Below are positions 34,037 to 42,846 of a stretch of DNA of 64,000 bases, piece after piece. The stretch is from NCBI GenBank assembly GCA_009594865.1, contig VOPT01000035.1:1-64000 (forward strand), written 5' to 3'. Each line of letters opens with the position of its first letter. Position 1 is the stretch's first letter. The DNA is from Nitrospira sp. Lineage in GTDB: Bacteria > Nitrospirota > Nitrospiria > Nitrospirales > Nitrospiraceae. Position numbers and translations under genes: made by a program. A model generated the notes under the pieces. That model was not told where the DNA came from and did not search any database. It worked only from the letters and a program-made list of their open reading frames with translations.

Positions 34037-35515
34037 TCAAAAATTCACACGGAGATTGATCGATCCGACGTGTAAAGTGGTGCGGTATGTTCCATTCACG
34101 GTTGGATTCACGTTGCCGGCGACAGTTCTCGTTTCGTACAGGATGGCCTGGTACGCGAGATCGACGCCGAGTCCCTTGGGGCTGAGTTTGCTTGCTCCGC
34201 CGCAGGGTATCACTCCGAGAAACCGTCCGTTGTCCCGGCATGTGAATCCGATGCCGGTCGACACCGCATGGTTGTCGCCGTCGGGGATCGCCGGGTTGAA
34301 GGTTTGATCGGGAACCGCCTTCTGTGAATGCCAGTATCCGGCACGCAGGGCAATGTCCCAATCGGGGAGTGGTTGCGGGTTGAGCCACTTATGTTCCGTG
34401 CCGATCATGACCGTGTAGCCGCTCATCCAGTTGGCCGGAGTGGCGACCGTGATGCCGTTTGAGAGGCGTGAATCCAAATTACGGACCGATTTCCAGCCGG
34501 TATAGTCCACGTCCAACTCTACTTTCCATTCACGCTCTTTATTACGAACGGGCCAAAGAGCGATGCCTCCGGTCAGGACCTGCGGCACGACAAAGGTGGT
34601 CCGCGCGTCTGCGACGCGGGTGCCGCCCGCCAGCAATTGGCCGTCGAGGTGTAGCGTGGCCTGGCTTCGATAGATCAGGCCGATATTGACGAGCGGTTTG
34701 CCATCTTCATTGCGCAGCGGGGTATACAACAAGCTGGCATTCCAGCCGGCGGCCGTGTCACGTCCGTTCAACTCCATGCCGGTGCCGACTGGAATGCCGA
34801 ACGCGCCGGACGAGCGAAATTGTCGTTCCACCTGTCCCTCGCCGAAGGCGCCGGAAAACGTATACACATCCGCGCCCAACCCAATGGCGAGATCCGGGAG
34901 CGGTCTGAAGGCGATGGAAGGACGAATGTCGATCAACTCGAAGGCGGCCTTGGTGGTGGCCGTCGAGAAGGGACTGCTGTCCGGCCAGCGCGTCAAGGTG
35001 CCGAAGGGGCTGAAGACGGCCAGACCCACCGCGGTACTCTCGGAAGAGCCGATGCCCAGGTCTTTGAGATTGGCTGTGATATACAAATTGGACGGAGGCG
35101 GAACCGCCACACTGCCGCGGAGGTCTCCATGGGCCTGCGTGCCTGCGGTGTTCTGAAAGGAAAAGCCGCCGGCGATGAGCGTGGTGCCGGCCGAGAGCTG
35201 CACCCCTCGCAGTTGAGTCATGCCGGCAGGATTGTAGTACCCGGCGGAAGCATCATCGGCTTGGGCCGTGAAGGCGGACGCTTGACCGGTCGCCGAGGCG
35301 CTATGGTCGTAGATGCGAAAACTTCCGGCAAACACCGGCGCAGGACCAACGGTTGGCCAGGCGGCCAGTAGCGCACTACAGGCGAGGAGTAGTCGAGCGG
35401 CGGTGCGACCGTTCCGACGTGCCGCGACTCTGTTCCGGCGCGCGGGCGGCAAGTCGGTTTTGAATAATACAGGGGCAGTGCCGAAGCCCATCGTACTCAC
35501 CGTCATTCCTCGCAT
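34037..35515 (-). CDS. OmpP1/FadL-family outer-membrane transport protein
   Basis: A protein of about 492 residues. A long signal region (basic run RRNRVAARRNGRTAARLLLA, then cleavage near FAGSF) is followed by the FadL N-terminal pattern SASATGQASAFTAQADDASA and YYNPAGMTQLRG. Strands fill the rest and the protein ends in a Phe (LRVNF), the outer-membrane barrel signature. FadL proteins carry hydrophobic molecules such as fatty acids or aromatics across the outer membrane. The frame is open far upstream, but ATGs at 35515, 35506 and 35491 all give sensible signal peptides, and a good promoter lies at 35564-35592, so upstream extensions are unlikely. Confidence 0.85.
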   Translation of the reverse strand: MRGMTVSTMGFGTAPVLFKTDLPPARRNRVAARRNGRTAARLLLACSALLAAWPTVGPAPVFAGSFRIYDHSASATGQASAFTAQADDASAGYYNPAGMTQLRGVQLSAGTTLIAGGFSFQNTAGTQAHGDLRGSVAVPPPSNLYITANLKDLGIGSSESTAVGLAVFSPFGTLTRWPDSSPFSTATTKAAFELIDIRPSIAFRPLPDLAIGLGADVYTFSGAFGEGQVERQFRSSGAFGIPVGTGMELNGRDTAAGWNASLLYTPLRNEDGKPLVNIGLIYRSQATLHLDGQLLAGGTRVADARTTFVVPQVLTGGIALWPVRNKEREWKVELDVDYTGWKSVRNLDSRLSNGITVATPANWMSGYTVMIGTEHKWLNPQPLPDWDIALRAGYWHSQKAVPDQTFNPAIPDGDNHAVSTGIGFTCRDNGRFLGVIPCGGASKLSPKGLGVDLAYQAILYETRTVAGNVNPTVNGTYRTTLHVGSINLRVNF

Positions 35516-35563
35516 GAACCGTGCTAGGTACAAGATCGTAGCCAGTTGATCTGGTATGGGTTC

Positions 35564-35592
35564 ATCTAAGAGCAGGCGCGGTATTTTGTCAA
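35564..35592 (-). promoter_or_regulatory. Sigma-70 promoter for the FadL-family gene
   Basis: On the minus strand, TTGACA (35587-35592, a perfect -35) is 17 bases from TTAGAT (35564-35569). Transcription would start near 35557, about 40 bases before the ATG at 35515. One of the clearest promoters in the window. Confidence 0.65.
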
Positions 35593-35683
35593 GCGGGACG
35601 AAGCGCGGAGGAGGGGCGAGCGTCGCGATGCATGTGTTTTTCTGCGCAGGATCGCGTATGCTCGGCGACATGAGGATCCGCTG

Positions 35684-37981
35684 GTGGTGTCCGTGAGGCG
35701 GTGGCTTTTCCGCGCGCTTGTGGCAGTGACAGGTATGCTCCTCCTCGTCGTCGGGAGCGCCCTGGCCTATGGACTGTACCTTTCCGCCAGCCTCGCGCTG
35801 CCCACGGGAGATGAACATCCTCCCCGTCTCATCTATGGCGCGCCGTTTCTCTTGAAACCTGACTTGGATGTGGTCTCCTCGCACTTGATCGAGCGGCTGA
35901 ACCGGCTGGGCTACCAGGCGGTCGACACAGCGGTGCGCACACCGGGAGAGTTTCTCGTCAGGCCAGGCGAGATCGATATCTATCTCCACGAATTTTCTGA
36001 TTTACACTTCCGGCCCATGCCGACGCGTTTGGTATTGGAGCAGGGGCGGGTGGTACGGGTCTTGTCGATTCAAACAGGCGACGAACTCTTTCCCGCCTAT
36101 CTCGAGCCGCAGCTGATCAGTGGCTTACGCGGCGCGTCGCGGCAGGTGCGGGAATGGGTCTCGTACGACGACCTCTCTCCACGCTTTCTCGATATCCTGC
36201 TCGCCATCGAAGACCGGCGGTTTTTCAGCCATCCGGGCATCGACCCGATCGCCGTGGGGCGGGCGGTGTGGACGAATGTGACCCGGGGGACGGTCATTCA
36301 AGGCGGTAGTACCATCACGCAGCAGTTGGCCAAGAACCTGTTTTATTCCCCGCAGCGGACGTTCGGACGGAAGCTGAAGGAATCCATCGCCGCCTTGGTG
36401 TTGGAGGCGAAATACCGGAAGCAGGCCATTCTCGAGAGTTATGCCAACGAGATTTACCTCGGGCAGGTCGGCTCCGTATCGATCTACGGCGTCGGCGAAG
36501 CGGCCCACCGGTATTTCGGCAAACGAGTCGATACGCTCAGCCTGGAAGAGGCGGCCTTGTTAGTGGGCATGATCAAGGGGCCGAATACCTATTCGCCGTT
36601 GAGAAATGCCGCCTTGGCCAAGCAGCGTCGCGATGTGGTGCTGGGCCGGCTGCACGAACAGGGGTTGATCAACGCTGAGGTGTGGGCGCAAGCCGTCAAC
36701 ACGCCGGTTCAGGTGATGCCGCCGCAGGACACGCTGGCGGATGCGCCGTTTTTCGTCGACTACCTCTTGCGGCAGGTGGAAGAGGCAACCGGCGCGCCGC
36801 TGCCGGACGGGGTGAGGGCCTATACGACGCTCGATCCTGTGCTCCAGCGATTGGCTACCCAGACGCTGGAGAGTGAACTGACCAAGCTGGAGACGGCCTA
36901 TCCGGCATTGAAAGGCCATCCTACCGCAGTGCAGGGCGCGCTGGTGGCGATCGATCCGAAAACCGGCGGTATTCTCGCAATGGTAGGCAGCCGGGACTAC
37001 CGCATCAGTCAGTTCAATCGGGCGGTACAGGCGAAGCGCCAGCCAGGGTCGCTCTTCAAGCCGCTGGTGTATCTCGTCGCCATGGAGGCTCGTCGTGAAC
37101 TGACCGGCGGGCAACCGGTGACGGCGGCCACCTCGATCGTCGATGAACCGGTGACGTTTGAATCGGCCACCGGCCGGTGGACGCCTCAGAATTACGACCA
37201 TAAATTTCACGGGACGGTGTCGCTGCGAACGGCGTTGGAACAGTCGCTGAATATTCCCGCGGTCAAGATCGCGCAGCTCGTCGGCACGAAACGCATTCTC
37301 CACCTGGCAGAGAAGCTGGGAATCCGGAGTCCGCTGGCCGACAATCTGTCCATCGCGCTCGGCACCTCCGGCGTGTCTCTTTTGGAGATGACCTCGGCAT
37401 TCGGCGTTCTCGCTCATGAAGGCGTCAGCATGGCTCCCACGGCGCTGCAGGCGGTGATGACGCCGGAAGGAGATCCGGCCTGGCATCACACGCCGGCGAG
37501 GCACCAGGCAGTGTCACCGCAAGCGGCGTATGTCATGACGTCATTGTTGAAGGGCGTGGTGGAGCGGGGAACCGCGGCGAAGGCCAAGTCGATGGGGCTG
37601 CGTGGAATCGTGGCCGGGAAGACGGGCACGACGGATGGGTATCGCGATGCCTGGTTTATCGGGTACACGCCGGATGTGGTGGTCGGGGCCTGGGTGGGAT
37701 TCGACGATGAGGAAGCGTTGCACCTGACCGGCGCGCAAGCCGCATTGCCGATGTGGGTGGAATTTGTCCGTCAGATCCTGCCCGCCGCGTCGCGCGACTT
37801 CGTCATGCCGCCGGCCGTGATCACGCGCGACATCGATCCCCAGTCCTCGCAGTTGGCGACCTCGAAATGTCCGCATCGCGTGGCGGAGCTGTTTATCGAA
37901 GGCACGGAGCCATCGGTGTATTGCGAAGTGCACGGGAGTGGAATCTGGGAACGCGTGAAGCGGAGTTTTGGTTTTTTCTAG
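35684..37981 (+). CDS. mrcB: Penicillin-binding protein 1B, bifunctional
   Basis: A 765-residue class A PBP that polymerises and cross-links peptidoglycan. One TM helix (about 8-30) is followed by a UB2H-like domain (about 50-145), a GT51 glycosyltransferase with catalytic Glu176 (LAIEDRRFFSHPGID) and STITQQLAKNLFYS, then a transpeptidase with Ser456-x-x-Lys459 (GSLFKP), Ser521-x-Asn523 and Lys646-Thr-Gly. All catalytic residues are present. The UB2H domain in E. coli binds the activator LpoB; no LpoB is seen nearby. It starts with GTG at 35684 (35687 equally possible), since ATGs just upstream run into a stop. Bactofilin follows 32 bases downstream. Confidence 0.9.
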   Translation: MVSVRRWLFRALVAVTGMLLLVVGSALAYGLYLSASLALPTGDEHPPRLIYGAPFLLKPDLDVVSSHLIERLNRLGYQAVDTAVRTPGEFLVRPGEIDIYLHEFSDLHFRPMPTRLVLEQGRVVRVLSIQTGDELFPAYLEPQLISGLRGASRQVREWVSYDDLSPRFLDILLAIEDRRFFSHPGIDPIAVGRAVWTNVTRGTVIQGGSTITQQLAKNLFYSPQRTFGRKLKESIAALVLEAKYRKQAILESYANEIYLGQVGSVSIYGVGEAAHRYFGKRVDTLSLEEAALLVGMIKGPNTYSPLRNAALAKQRRDVVLGRLHEQGLINAEVWAQAVNTPVQVMPPQDTLADAPFFVDYLLRQVEEATGAPLPDGVRAYTTLDPVLQRLATQTLESELTKLETAYPALKGHPTAVQGALVAIDPKTGGILAMVGSRDYRISQFNRAVQAKRQPGSLFKPLVYLVAMEARRELTGGQPVTAATSIVDEPVTFESATGRWTPQNYDHKFHGTVSLRTALEQSLNIPAVKIAQLVGTKRILHLAEKLGIRSPLADNLSIALGTSGVSLLEMTSAFGVLAHEGVSMAPTALQAVMTPEGDPAWHHTPARHQAVSPQAAYVMTSLLKGVVERGTAAKAKSMGLRGIVAGKTGTTDGYRDAWFIGYTPDVVVGAWVGFDDEEALHLTGAQAALPMWVEFVRQILPAASRDFVMPPAVITRDIDPQSSQLATSKCPHRVAELFIEGTEPSVYCEVHGSGIWERVKRSFGFF

Positions 37982-38013
37982 GTGTCATCGAAAAGCTGGT
38001 GTAGGCTCGGCTC

Positions 38014-38508
38014 ATGTTGAAGTGGTTCTCCGGTTCATCCGACACGGCCTGCGACAAGGAGCTCCAGATGATGAAGAAGCCTGGTTTTGTGGAACACGAC
38101 AATATCACTTTGCTGGCCAAAGGGGTGTTGCTCAGAGGGGAAATCCATGTGGAAGGCACCGTGCGCATCGACGGCCGCCTGGAGGGGGATTTGCAGACCA
38201 GTGGGACGGTGGTGATCGGCGAAGACGGAGTCGTGCAGGGCACCATCACGGCCGGCACCATCATCAGCAGTGGAAAAATCAAAGCGACCGTGCGGGCCAC
38301 GGAGCGGATTCAATTGCTCAAGACCGGCCTCCTCGTCGGCGAGGTGCATGCGCCGGCATTCTCCATGGAAGACGGAGCGAAATTTCAGGGCCTGTCGGAT
38401 ATGGGCGTCACCTCGTGGGGCGATGACGCGCAGAAGCTGCCCGGCAACGTGCGGGATATTGCCGCCCAGCGCCCCAAAGCGGTCGCCATGGCCGGGGAGA
38501 ACGCCTGA
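38014..38508 (+). CDS. Bactofilin family cytoskeletal protein
   Basis: A 164-residue protein with a bactofilin core (about 27-125): repeated short strands with Gly at turns, such as GVLLRGEIHVEGTVRIDGRL, EGDLQTSGTVVIGEDG and GTIISSGKIKATVRATERI. Bactofilins polymerise without nucleotide and position cell-wall enzymes. Position just after the PBP1B gene fits a wall-shaping role; that link is inference. The start at 38014 has no clear ribosome-binding site. Confidence 0.85.
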   Translation: MLKWFSGSSDTACDKELQMMKKPGFVEHDNITLLAKGVLLRGEIHVEGTVRIDGRLEGDLQTSGTVVIGEDGVVQGTITAGTIISSGKIKATVRATERIQLLKTGLLVGEVHAPAFSMEDGAKFQGLSDMGVTSWGDDAQKLPGNVRDIAAQRPKAVAMAGENA

Positions 38509-38625
38509 ACGGCGTCTCCTTCGATCCCTCGGCCGCCGGTTCCGGCGCGCCTGCCAGCTCGTCCCTTCTTCTCGCTGCCCAGCCATAGGTCCTTCCTCCA
38601 GGCACGGGGATCGCAAAACCGGCGC

Positions 38626-38654
38626 GTGACATCACGGGCAGGTTCTGCTATCAA
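38626..38654 (+). promoter_or_regulatory. Candidate sigma-70 promoter for the AI-2E transporter gene
   Basis: GTGACA (38626-38631) and TATCAA (38649-38654) lie 17 bases apart, 30 bases before the ATG at 38685. Moderate match, read by eye. Confidence 0.35.
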
Positions 38655-38684
38655 CGGCACAGGCACGGGTTTCTTTATCTCTTC

Positions 38685-39767
38685 ATGAATCGACGACAGA
38701 TTTTTGCAGCCTGCTTCTTCGGCGTCCTTCTGGCCTTGCTGTATCAGATGGCCCTGATGTTCCGCCCCTTCGTCTTTCCGGTCCTCTGGGCTGTGATATT
38801 GGCGCATCTCTGCTTTCCCCTGCATGCCCGGTTGACGGCCTGGCTCGGCGGGAAGGAATCGCATTCCGCTGTCCTCCTGACGCTGGCCGCGCTGGCGTTG
38901 GTTGTGGTGCCGCTGGTGGTCCTCAGCGTAATGTTGGTCAAAGAGGCCGGATCCGCCGAACGCGCGGTGCGGGAATGGATCGCTTCCGGAGGCGTTCAAC
39001 AGCTTCCCGATCGTCTCTCGGGACTGCCCGGCGGCGGACTGGCGCGTGAGTGGTTGGAACGATTCACCGGCCAGGAAAGCGACCTGGAGCAGTTCGTCTT
39101 GTCGAGCGCCAAGACGTTCAGCAAATTTATCGTGGGCGAATTGAGCGATCTCGTTCGCGACGTGTTCATGTTGGTGGCCGATTTTCTGGTTATGGTGTTT
39201 ACCCTGTTCTTTTTTTTCAAGGACGGTCGGCACTGGCTCGCATCACTGTATGGACTGATTCCGCTCGAGGCCTCGCACAAGGACAAGATTCTCGTCCGCC
39301 TGGACCAAACGATTCGTGCCGTCGTGAAGGGGATTGTGCTGACGGCGGTCGCGCAGGGATTCCTCGCCGGGGCGGCGTATGCGGTATTGGGCGTGCCCTT
39401 TCCGATGGTCTTGATGGCCCTGACCATTCTGCTGGCGCCGTTGCCGTTCGGCGGCACTGCGCTCATCTGGGGGCCGGTAGCCGGGTATCTTCTGTGGTCG
39501 GGAACGGTGGGGAAAGGCTTGGTGATGTTGGCGTGGGGCATCGGCGTGGTGTCGACCGTCGATCAGATTCTGAAGCCGTTGTTCATCGGCCAGGGCGCGC
39601 AGATTCCTGTCTTGTTGTTGACGTTCAGCGTGCTCGGCGGGCTGGCGGCCTACGGCATTCTCGGCCTGTTTCTCGGGCCGATTCTCGTTGGACTGTTCCT
39701 GACCGCGCTGCAGATTTACCGTGACGAATACCAGCTGCCGAACGCCCTGCCGCCCGCGAAGTCCTGA
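38685..39767 (+). CDS. AI-2E family transporter
   Basis: A 360-residue membrane protein of the AI-2 exporter superfamily (TqsA/YdiK type). Hydrophobic helices at both ends flank a polar middle; FFFKDGRHWLASLYGLIP and the helix after PFPMVLMALTILLAPLPFGG are typical of the family. Members export autoinducer-2 or act as Na+/H+ antiporters, so substrate is open. It ends 23 bases from the stop of the convergent DUF3365 gene. Confidence 0.85.
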   Translation: MNRRQIFAACFFGVLLALLYQMALMFRPFVFPVLWAVILAHLCFPLHARLTAWLGGKESHSAVLLTLAALALVVVPLVVLSVMLVKEAGSAERAVREWIASGGVQQLPDRLSGLPGGGLAREWLERFTGQESDLEQFVLSSAKTFSKFIVGELSDLVRDVFMLVADFLVMVFTLFFFFKDGRHWLASLYGLIPLEASHKDKILVRLDQTIRAVVKGIVLTAVAQGFLAGAAYAVLGVPFPMVLMALTILLAPLPFGGTALIWGPVAGYLLWSGTVGKGLVMLAWGIGVVSTVDQILKPLFIGQGAQIPVLLLTFSVLGGLAAYGILGLFLGPILVGLFLTALQIYRDEYQLPNALPPAKS

Positions 39768-39790
39768 TCTTGCGCTGATCGCCGCTTCCC

Positions 39791-40384
39791 TCAGTCGAGA
39801 GGGATCGTAATCGTCATCCCCCCGATCACATCATTGAGTGCGAAGTCCCGTTTGGGGCTTAAGGGATGACTATTGTGGCATTTGACGCAGGATGCTGACG
39901 TCGCGCGATCCGAATAGATCGCTTGGAAAAATTGTTTGCGGCCGCTGGTGACAATGCCGGTGAAGGGCCGATCCGGCGTCTCTGCAAAACTTTCCAGCGC
40001 CCGGCGCTCCAATTCCGTCGCCGGGGCGTTGCGTTGATAAATCGGCCAGAGGCTGATGAGGCGGTAGCGAATGCCGCGTCCGGATTCCGCGACCAGCTTG
40101 CCCGAGTGTTGAAGGAACTGCGCGGGCAGGGGGAGGGCGTTTTCATGCTCCCAATGTTCCACGGCGGAAACGATGCCTTTTGCCTGCATGCGGTTGACCA
40201 CCTGGTTGGTATAGATCGTCCGGTCGGCGTCGAGGACGGCATGGACGAAGTCCGCGACCCGTTCCGGTGAGATGCCTGCCGGCGGCGTGAGGTCCTTCGC
40301 CTGCAAGGAATAGGCAGAAACACAGGCCAGAAACAGCGCCGGCCATACCATCCATGATCGAACGCGTGTCAGGATGAGATACAT
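39791..40384 (-). CDS. DUF3365 (Tll0287-like) periplasmic c-type haem protein
   Basis: A 197-residue exported protein: signal peptide (WMVWPALFLACVSAYSLQA), a helical sensor-like domain (about 40-160), and one haem-binding motif C166-V-K-C169-H170 near the C-terminus, followed by HPLSPKRDFALND. DUF3365/Tll0287 proteins bind haem c and are fused to or encoded near signalling proteins as redox or gas sensors. Its start overlaps the end of the upstream kinase gene by 16 bases, so the two are co-translated. This places a haem sensor directly in a two-component operon. Confidence 0.85.
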   Translation of the reverse strand: MYLILTRVRSWMVWPALFLACVSAYSLQAKDLTPPAGISPERVADFVHAVLDADRTIYTNQVVNRMQAKGIVSAVEHWEHENALPLPAQFLQHSGKLVAESGRGIRYRLISLWPIYQRNAPATELERRALESFAETPDRPFTGIVTSGRKQFFQAIYSDRATSASCVKCHNSHPLSPKRDFALNDVIGGMTITIPLD

Positions 40385-42846
40385 GGCTCCTCCTTTCGTA
40401 CCGCTGCCTTCTCTGCCGGCAGCGCAATGACGCAGGTGGTGCCTTGGCCTTCCGGAGGACTCTCCAGCCGTATTTCCCCGCCGAATTTTTTGATCAACCG
40501 TTGCGCGACGGTGAGCCCGAGCCCTGATCCTTCGCCCTGCCCCTTCGTCGTATAAAACGGATCGAAGACCTTCCCGAGATGCTGCTTGGGAATGCCGGGT
40601 CCGTTGTCACGAATCTTGATCGTAATCAGATCGTCCTGCTCTTCCGTGGTGAGCCACAAATTGCCTTGCCCGTTCATGGCCTGAATGGCGTTGGTCAGGA
40701 CATTGATAAAGGCCAACCGAAGCTGGTCGGGTAGTGCGGTCACGGGGGACACCGGGACATAATGTTTTTGGACGTTGAGGCCCAGGCACTCGTGGGACGT
40801 CTGCACGATGGCCAGCGCCTGTTCCAGTTGAGCCGTCACATCGACGGGGATCCGTTGGCTCTTCGATTCGCGTGTGGCCACCCCAGTGAAGTCGCGGATG
40901 ATGGCCGCCATCTTCCGGCCATGGCCGACGATGTCTTGGGCGTAGCCTTTGGCGCGGACCAGGTCGCATTCCTCCTGAATGGCTTCTCCGAGGCCGAGGA
41001 TGCCGAACAACGGATTGTTGAGCTCGTGGCCGATGCCGGCGGTCAGCACGTCGAGACTGCCCGATTTTTCAGCTTGAATCAGTTGATCCTGCAAGCGGCT
41101 TTCATCCGTGGTATCCCGGAGGACGAGGCCGAATCGTTTCCCCGCGCCGCTACGGCTTTCCAGCGGGAACCACTCGTACTGATACAGATGCGGGCCGATG
41201 CGGAGCTCTCGACGGGATGCGGCCGGCATCGGGCCGAGGGTCTGGTTGAGCGGATCGCGTGCCGGCTTGGGCAACAGGTTCCGGTCGTGAACGGGAGGCG
41301 TGAGCGCAATGCCGTCTTCCACCAATCGTAGGTCCCGCCGCAGCGCCTGGCGGTGCTCTTCATCGATGGGCAGGAGGTCGAAGAGCGGGCGCGAGGACCA
41401 GTTCTCCGCCTGGACCGCTTCGCGCGACGCCTTATTCATGTACTGGACCAGGCCCTGCTGATCCACCATGACGATCGGCGTCGGCACGGCATCGAGTACC
41501 TGGTCGGTGGCCTTTTGCAGATACTGCACTTCCTGCGTCTTTTCTTCGACTTCCGTATTCAGTCCGGCAAAGGAGGCTTCCAGTTGCGTGTGCATGCGGT
41601 TGAATTCCTCCGCCAGGTCTTCCAGTTCATCACCCGTGTGAATCTGAATCGGCTCCTGCAATTCCCCGCGGCCGATGAGGCGCGCTGCCTCCTGGAGGCG
41701 GCGGACCGGCGTCACGATCCGGCTGGCGGCAAAATATCCCAGCGTGGCGAGCAGGAAGAGGGCGACCGATGCCAGGATCAGCATCCAGATCATCAGATGC
41801 CGGATCGGTGAGAAGAGCTCGTCGGACGATTGCCATACGAAGGTATGCCAGGCGCCGTTCTCCAAGGAGCCGTTCGTCGCGCGACTGGTTTCGGGAAGCG
41901 TCGCGAATCCGATAATGGCAGTCCCTTGTCCACCGTGCCCGTCGCTGTGCGCCGTGACCCAGCCCGGTTGTCGCCCGGTCACCTCGGGTATCAACGACGG
42001 GTCTGAGAGTTGAACGCCGGTCGGAAGAATGGGGCAGCTCATGACGATGCCCCGGCTGTCGATCAACATCACATGGCCGGTGCGGCCGAACCGAATCGGA
42101 TGGGTGGACGGGGAAAAGAATTCCTTCGCATCAATCACCCGATGCAGGACACCGACAACTTCATAGCGAAGACTATCCATGATCGGAATGGAGATACTGA
42201 ATACGTAGGTATTGGCCTGCTGATCGAAGTGCAGGTCTTCGATGTACAGCTGGCCGGCGCCCTTGTTGTAGGCGCCGGTCCACCAGGGACTATCCGAATG
42301 CGAGAAGCTGGGAATCGTGGTCAGAGCGGCAAATAAGTTGCCCTGCACGTCCGTGATGAAGAGTTTTTTTGTGGCGGCGCGTACAACCTGAGGCAAGAGC
42401 AGGTCCGACTCGTGTTGGGATCCCGCGTAAAATCCGCGCAGCATGAGGGCCGTGCGATTTTCAGTGATCGCTTTGATCGCCACCGGATCTCGCGCGGCCC
42501 ACTGCGTTCGTTGTTGAGTCAATGCCGCGGCGGAGAGTGTTTTGTCGGCGGTCTGCAGCAGATCCCGATGGTGCTCCAGTTGACGAATGATGTCCGGGTG
42601 TGTGGTGATGCGGGACGTTCTGGCGACTTCCTCGGCGACAAGCAAGTCGAGCTTGCGGGCGGCTTCCGTGGCCAGGGCCTCGAAGCTTTCCCCGCTGACG
42701 ACTTGGATTTCTTTGGAGCCTTGCAGGAAGGCCATGCTGAGGCCGAGTAGCAGGGGAACCACGCCGACCAGCAGCATTGAGACGATGAGCTTACGTTTCA
42801 GGCCCCATCCCAGCGGATTGGAGAAGGGGCGCCAGGTGATCGTCAT
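40369..42846 (-). CDS. Cache-HAMP-PAS sensor histidine kinase
   Basis: About 825 residues: TM helix at about 18-41, a large periplasmic dCache-like domain (about 42-320), a second TM helix (HLMIWMLILASVALFLLATL), a HAMP domain (RRLQEAARLIGRGELQEPI), a PAS domain (DQVLDAVPTPIVMVDQQG), an H-box AGIGHELNNPLFGILGLG, and a HATPase with INVLTNAIQAMNGQGN, DNGPGIPK and GEGSGLGLTVAQRLI. No receiver domain. The ATG at 42846 overlaps the stop of the upstream kinase gene (ATGA), which decides the start; earlier in-frame starts lie inside that gene. Its partner is probably the receiver protein at the head of the operon. Confidence 0.9.
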   Translation of the reverse strand: MTITWRPFSNPLGWGLKRKLIVSMLLVGVVPLLLGLSMAFLQGSKEIQVVSGESFEALATEAARKLDLLVAEEVARTSRITTHPDIIRQLEHHRDLLQTADKTLSAAALTQQRTQWAARDPVAIKAITENRTALMLRGFYAGSQHESDLLLPQVVRAATKKLFITDVQGNLFAALTTIPSFSHSDSPWWTGAYNKGAGQLYIEDLHFDQQANTYVFSISIPIMDSLRYEVVGVLHRVIDAKEFFSPSTHPIRFGRTGHVMLIDSRGIVMSCPILPTGVQLSDPSLIPEVTGRQPGWVTAHSDGHGGQGTAIIGFATLPETSRATNGSLENGAWHTFVWQSSDELFSPIRHLMIWMLILASVALFLLATLGYFAASRIVTPVRRLQEAARLIGRGELQEPIQIHTGDELEDLAEEFNRMHTQLEASFAGLNTEVEEKTQEVQYLQKATDQVLDAVPTPIVMVDQQGLVQYMNKASREAVQAENWSSRPLFDLLPIDEEHRQALRRDLRLVEDGIALTPPVHDRNLLPKPARDPLNQTLGPMPAASRRELRIGPHLYQYEWFPLESRSGAGKRFGLVLRDTTDESRLQDQLIQAEKSGSLDVLTAGIGHELNNPLFGILGLGEAIQEECDLVRAKGYAQDIVGHGRKMAAIIRDFTGVATRESKSQRIPVDVTAQLEQALAIVQTSHECLGLNVQKHYVPVSPVTALPDQLRLAFINVLTNAIQAMNGQGNLWLTTEEQDDLITIKIRDNGPGIPKQHLGKVFDPFYTTKGQGEGSGLGLTVAQRLIKKFGGEIRLESPPEGQGTTCVIALPAEKAAVRKEEPCISS

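Noticed and set aside
35516..35989. Upstream extension of the FadL-family frame to 650 residues
   Set aside because: It runs through the best sigma-70 promoter in the region and into the PBP1B gene; the added residues do not resemble a protein.
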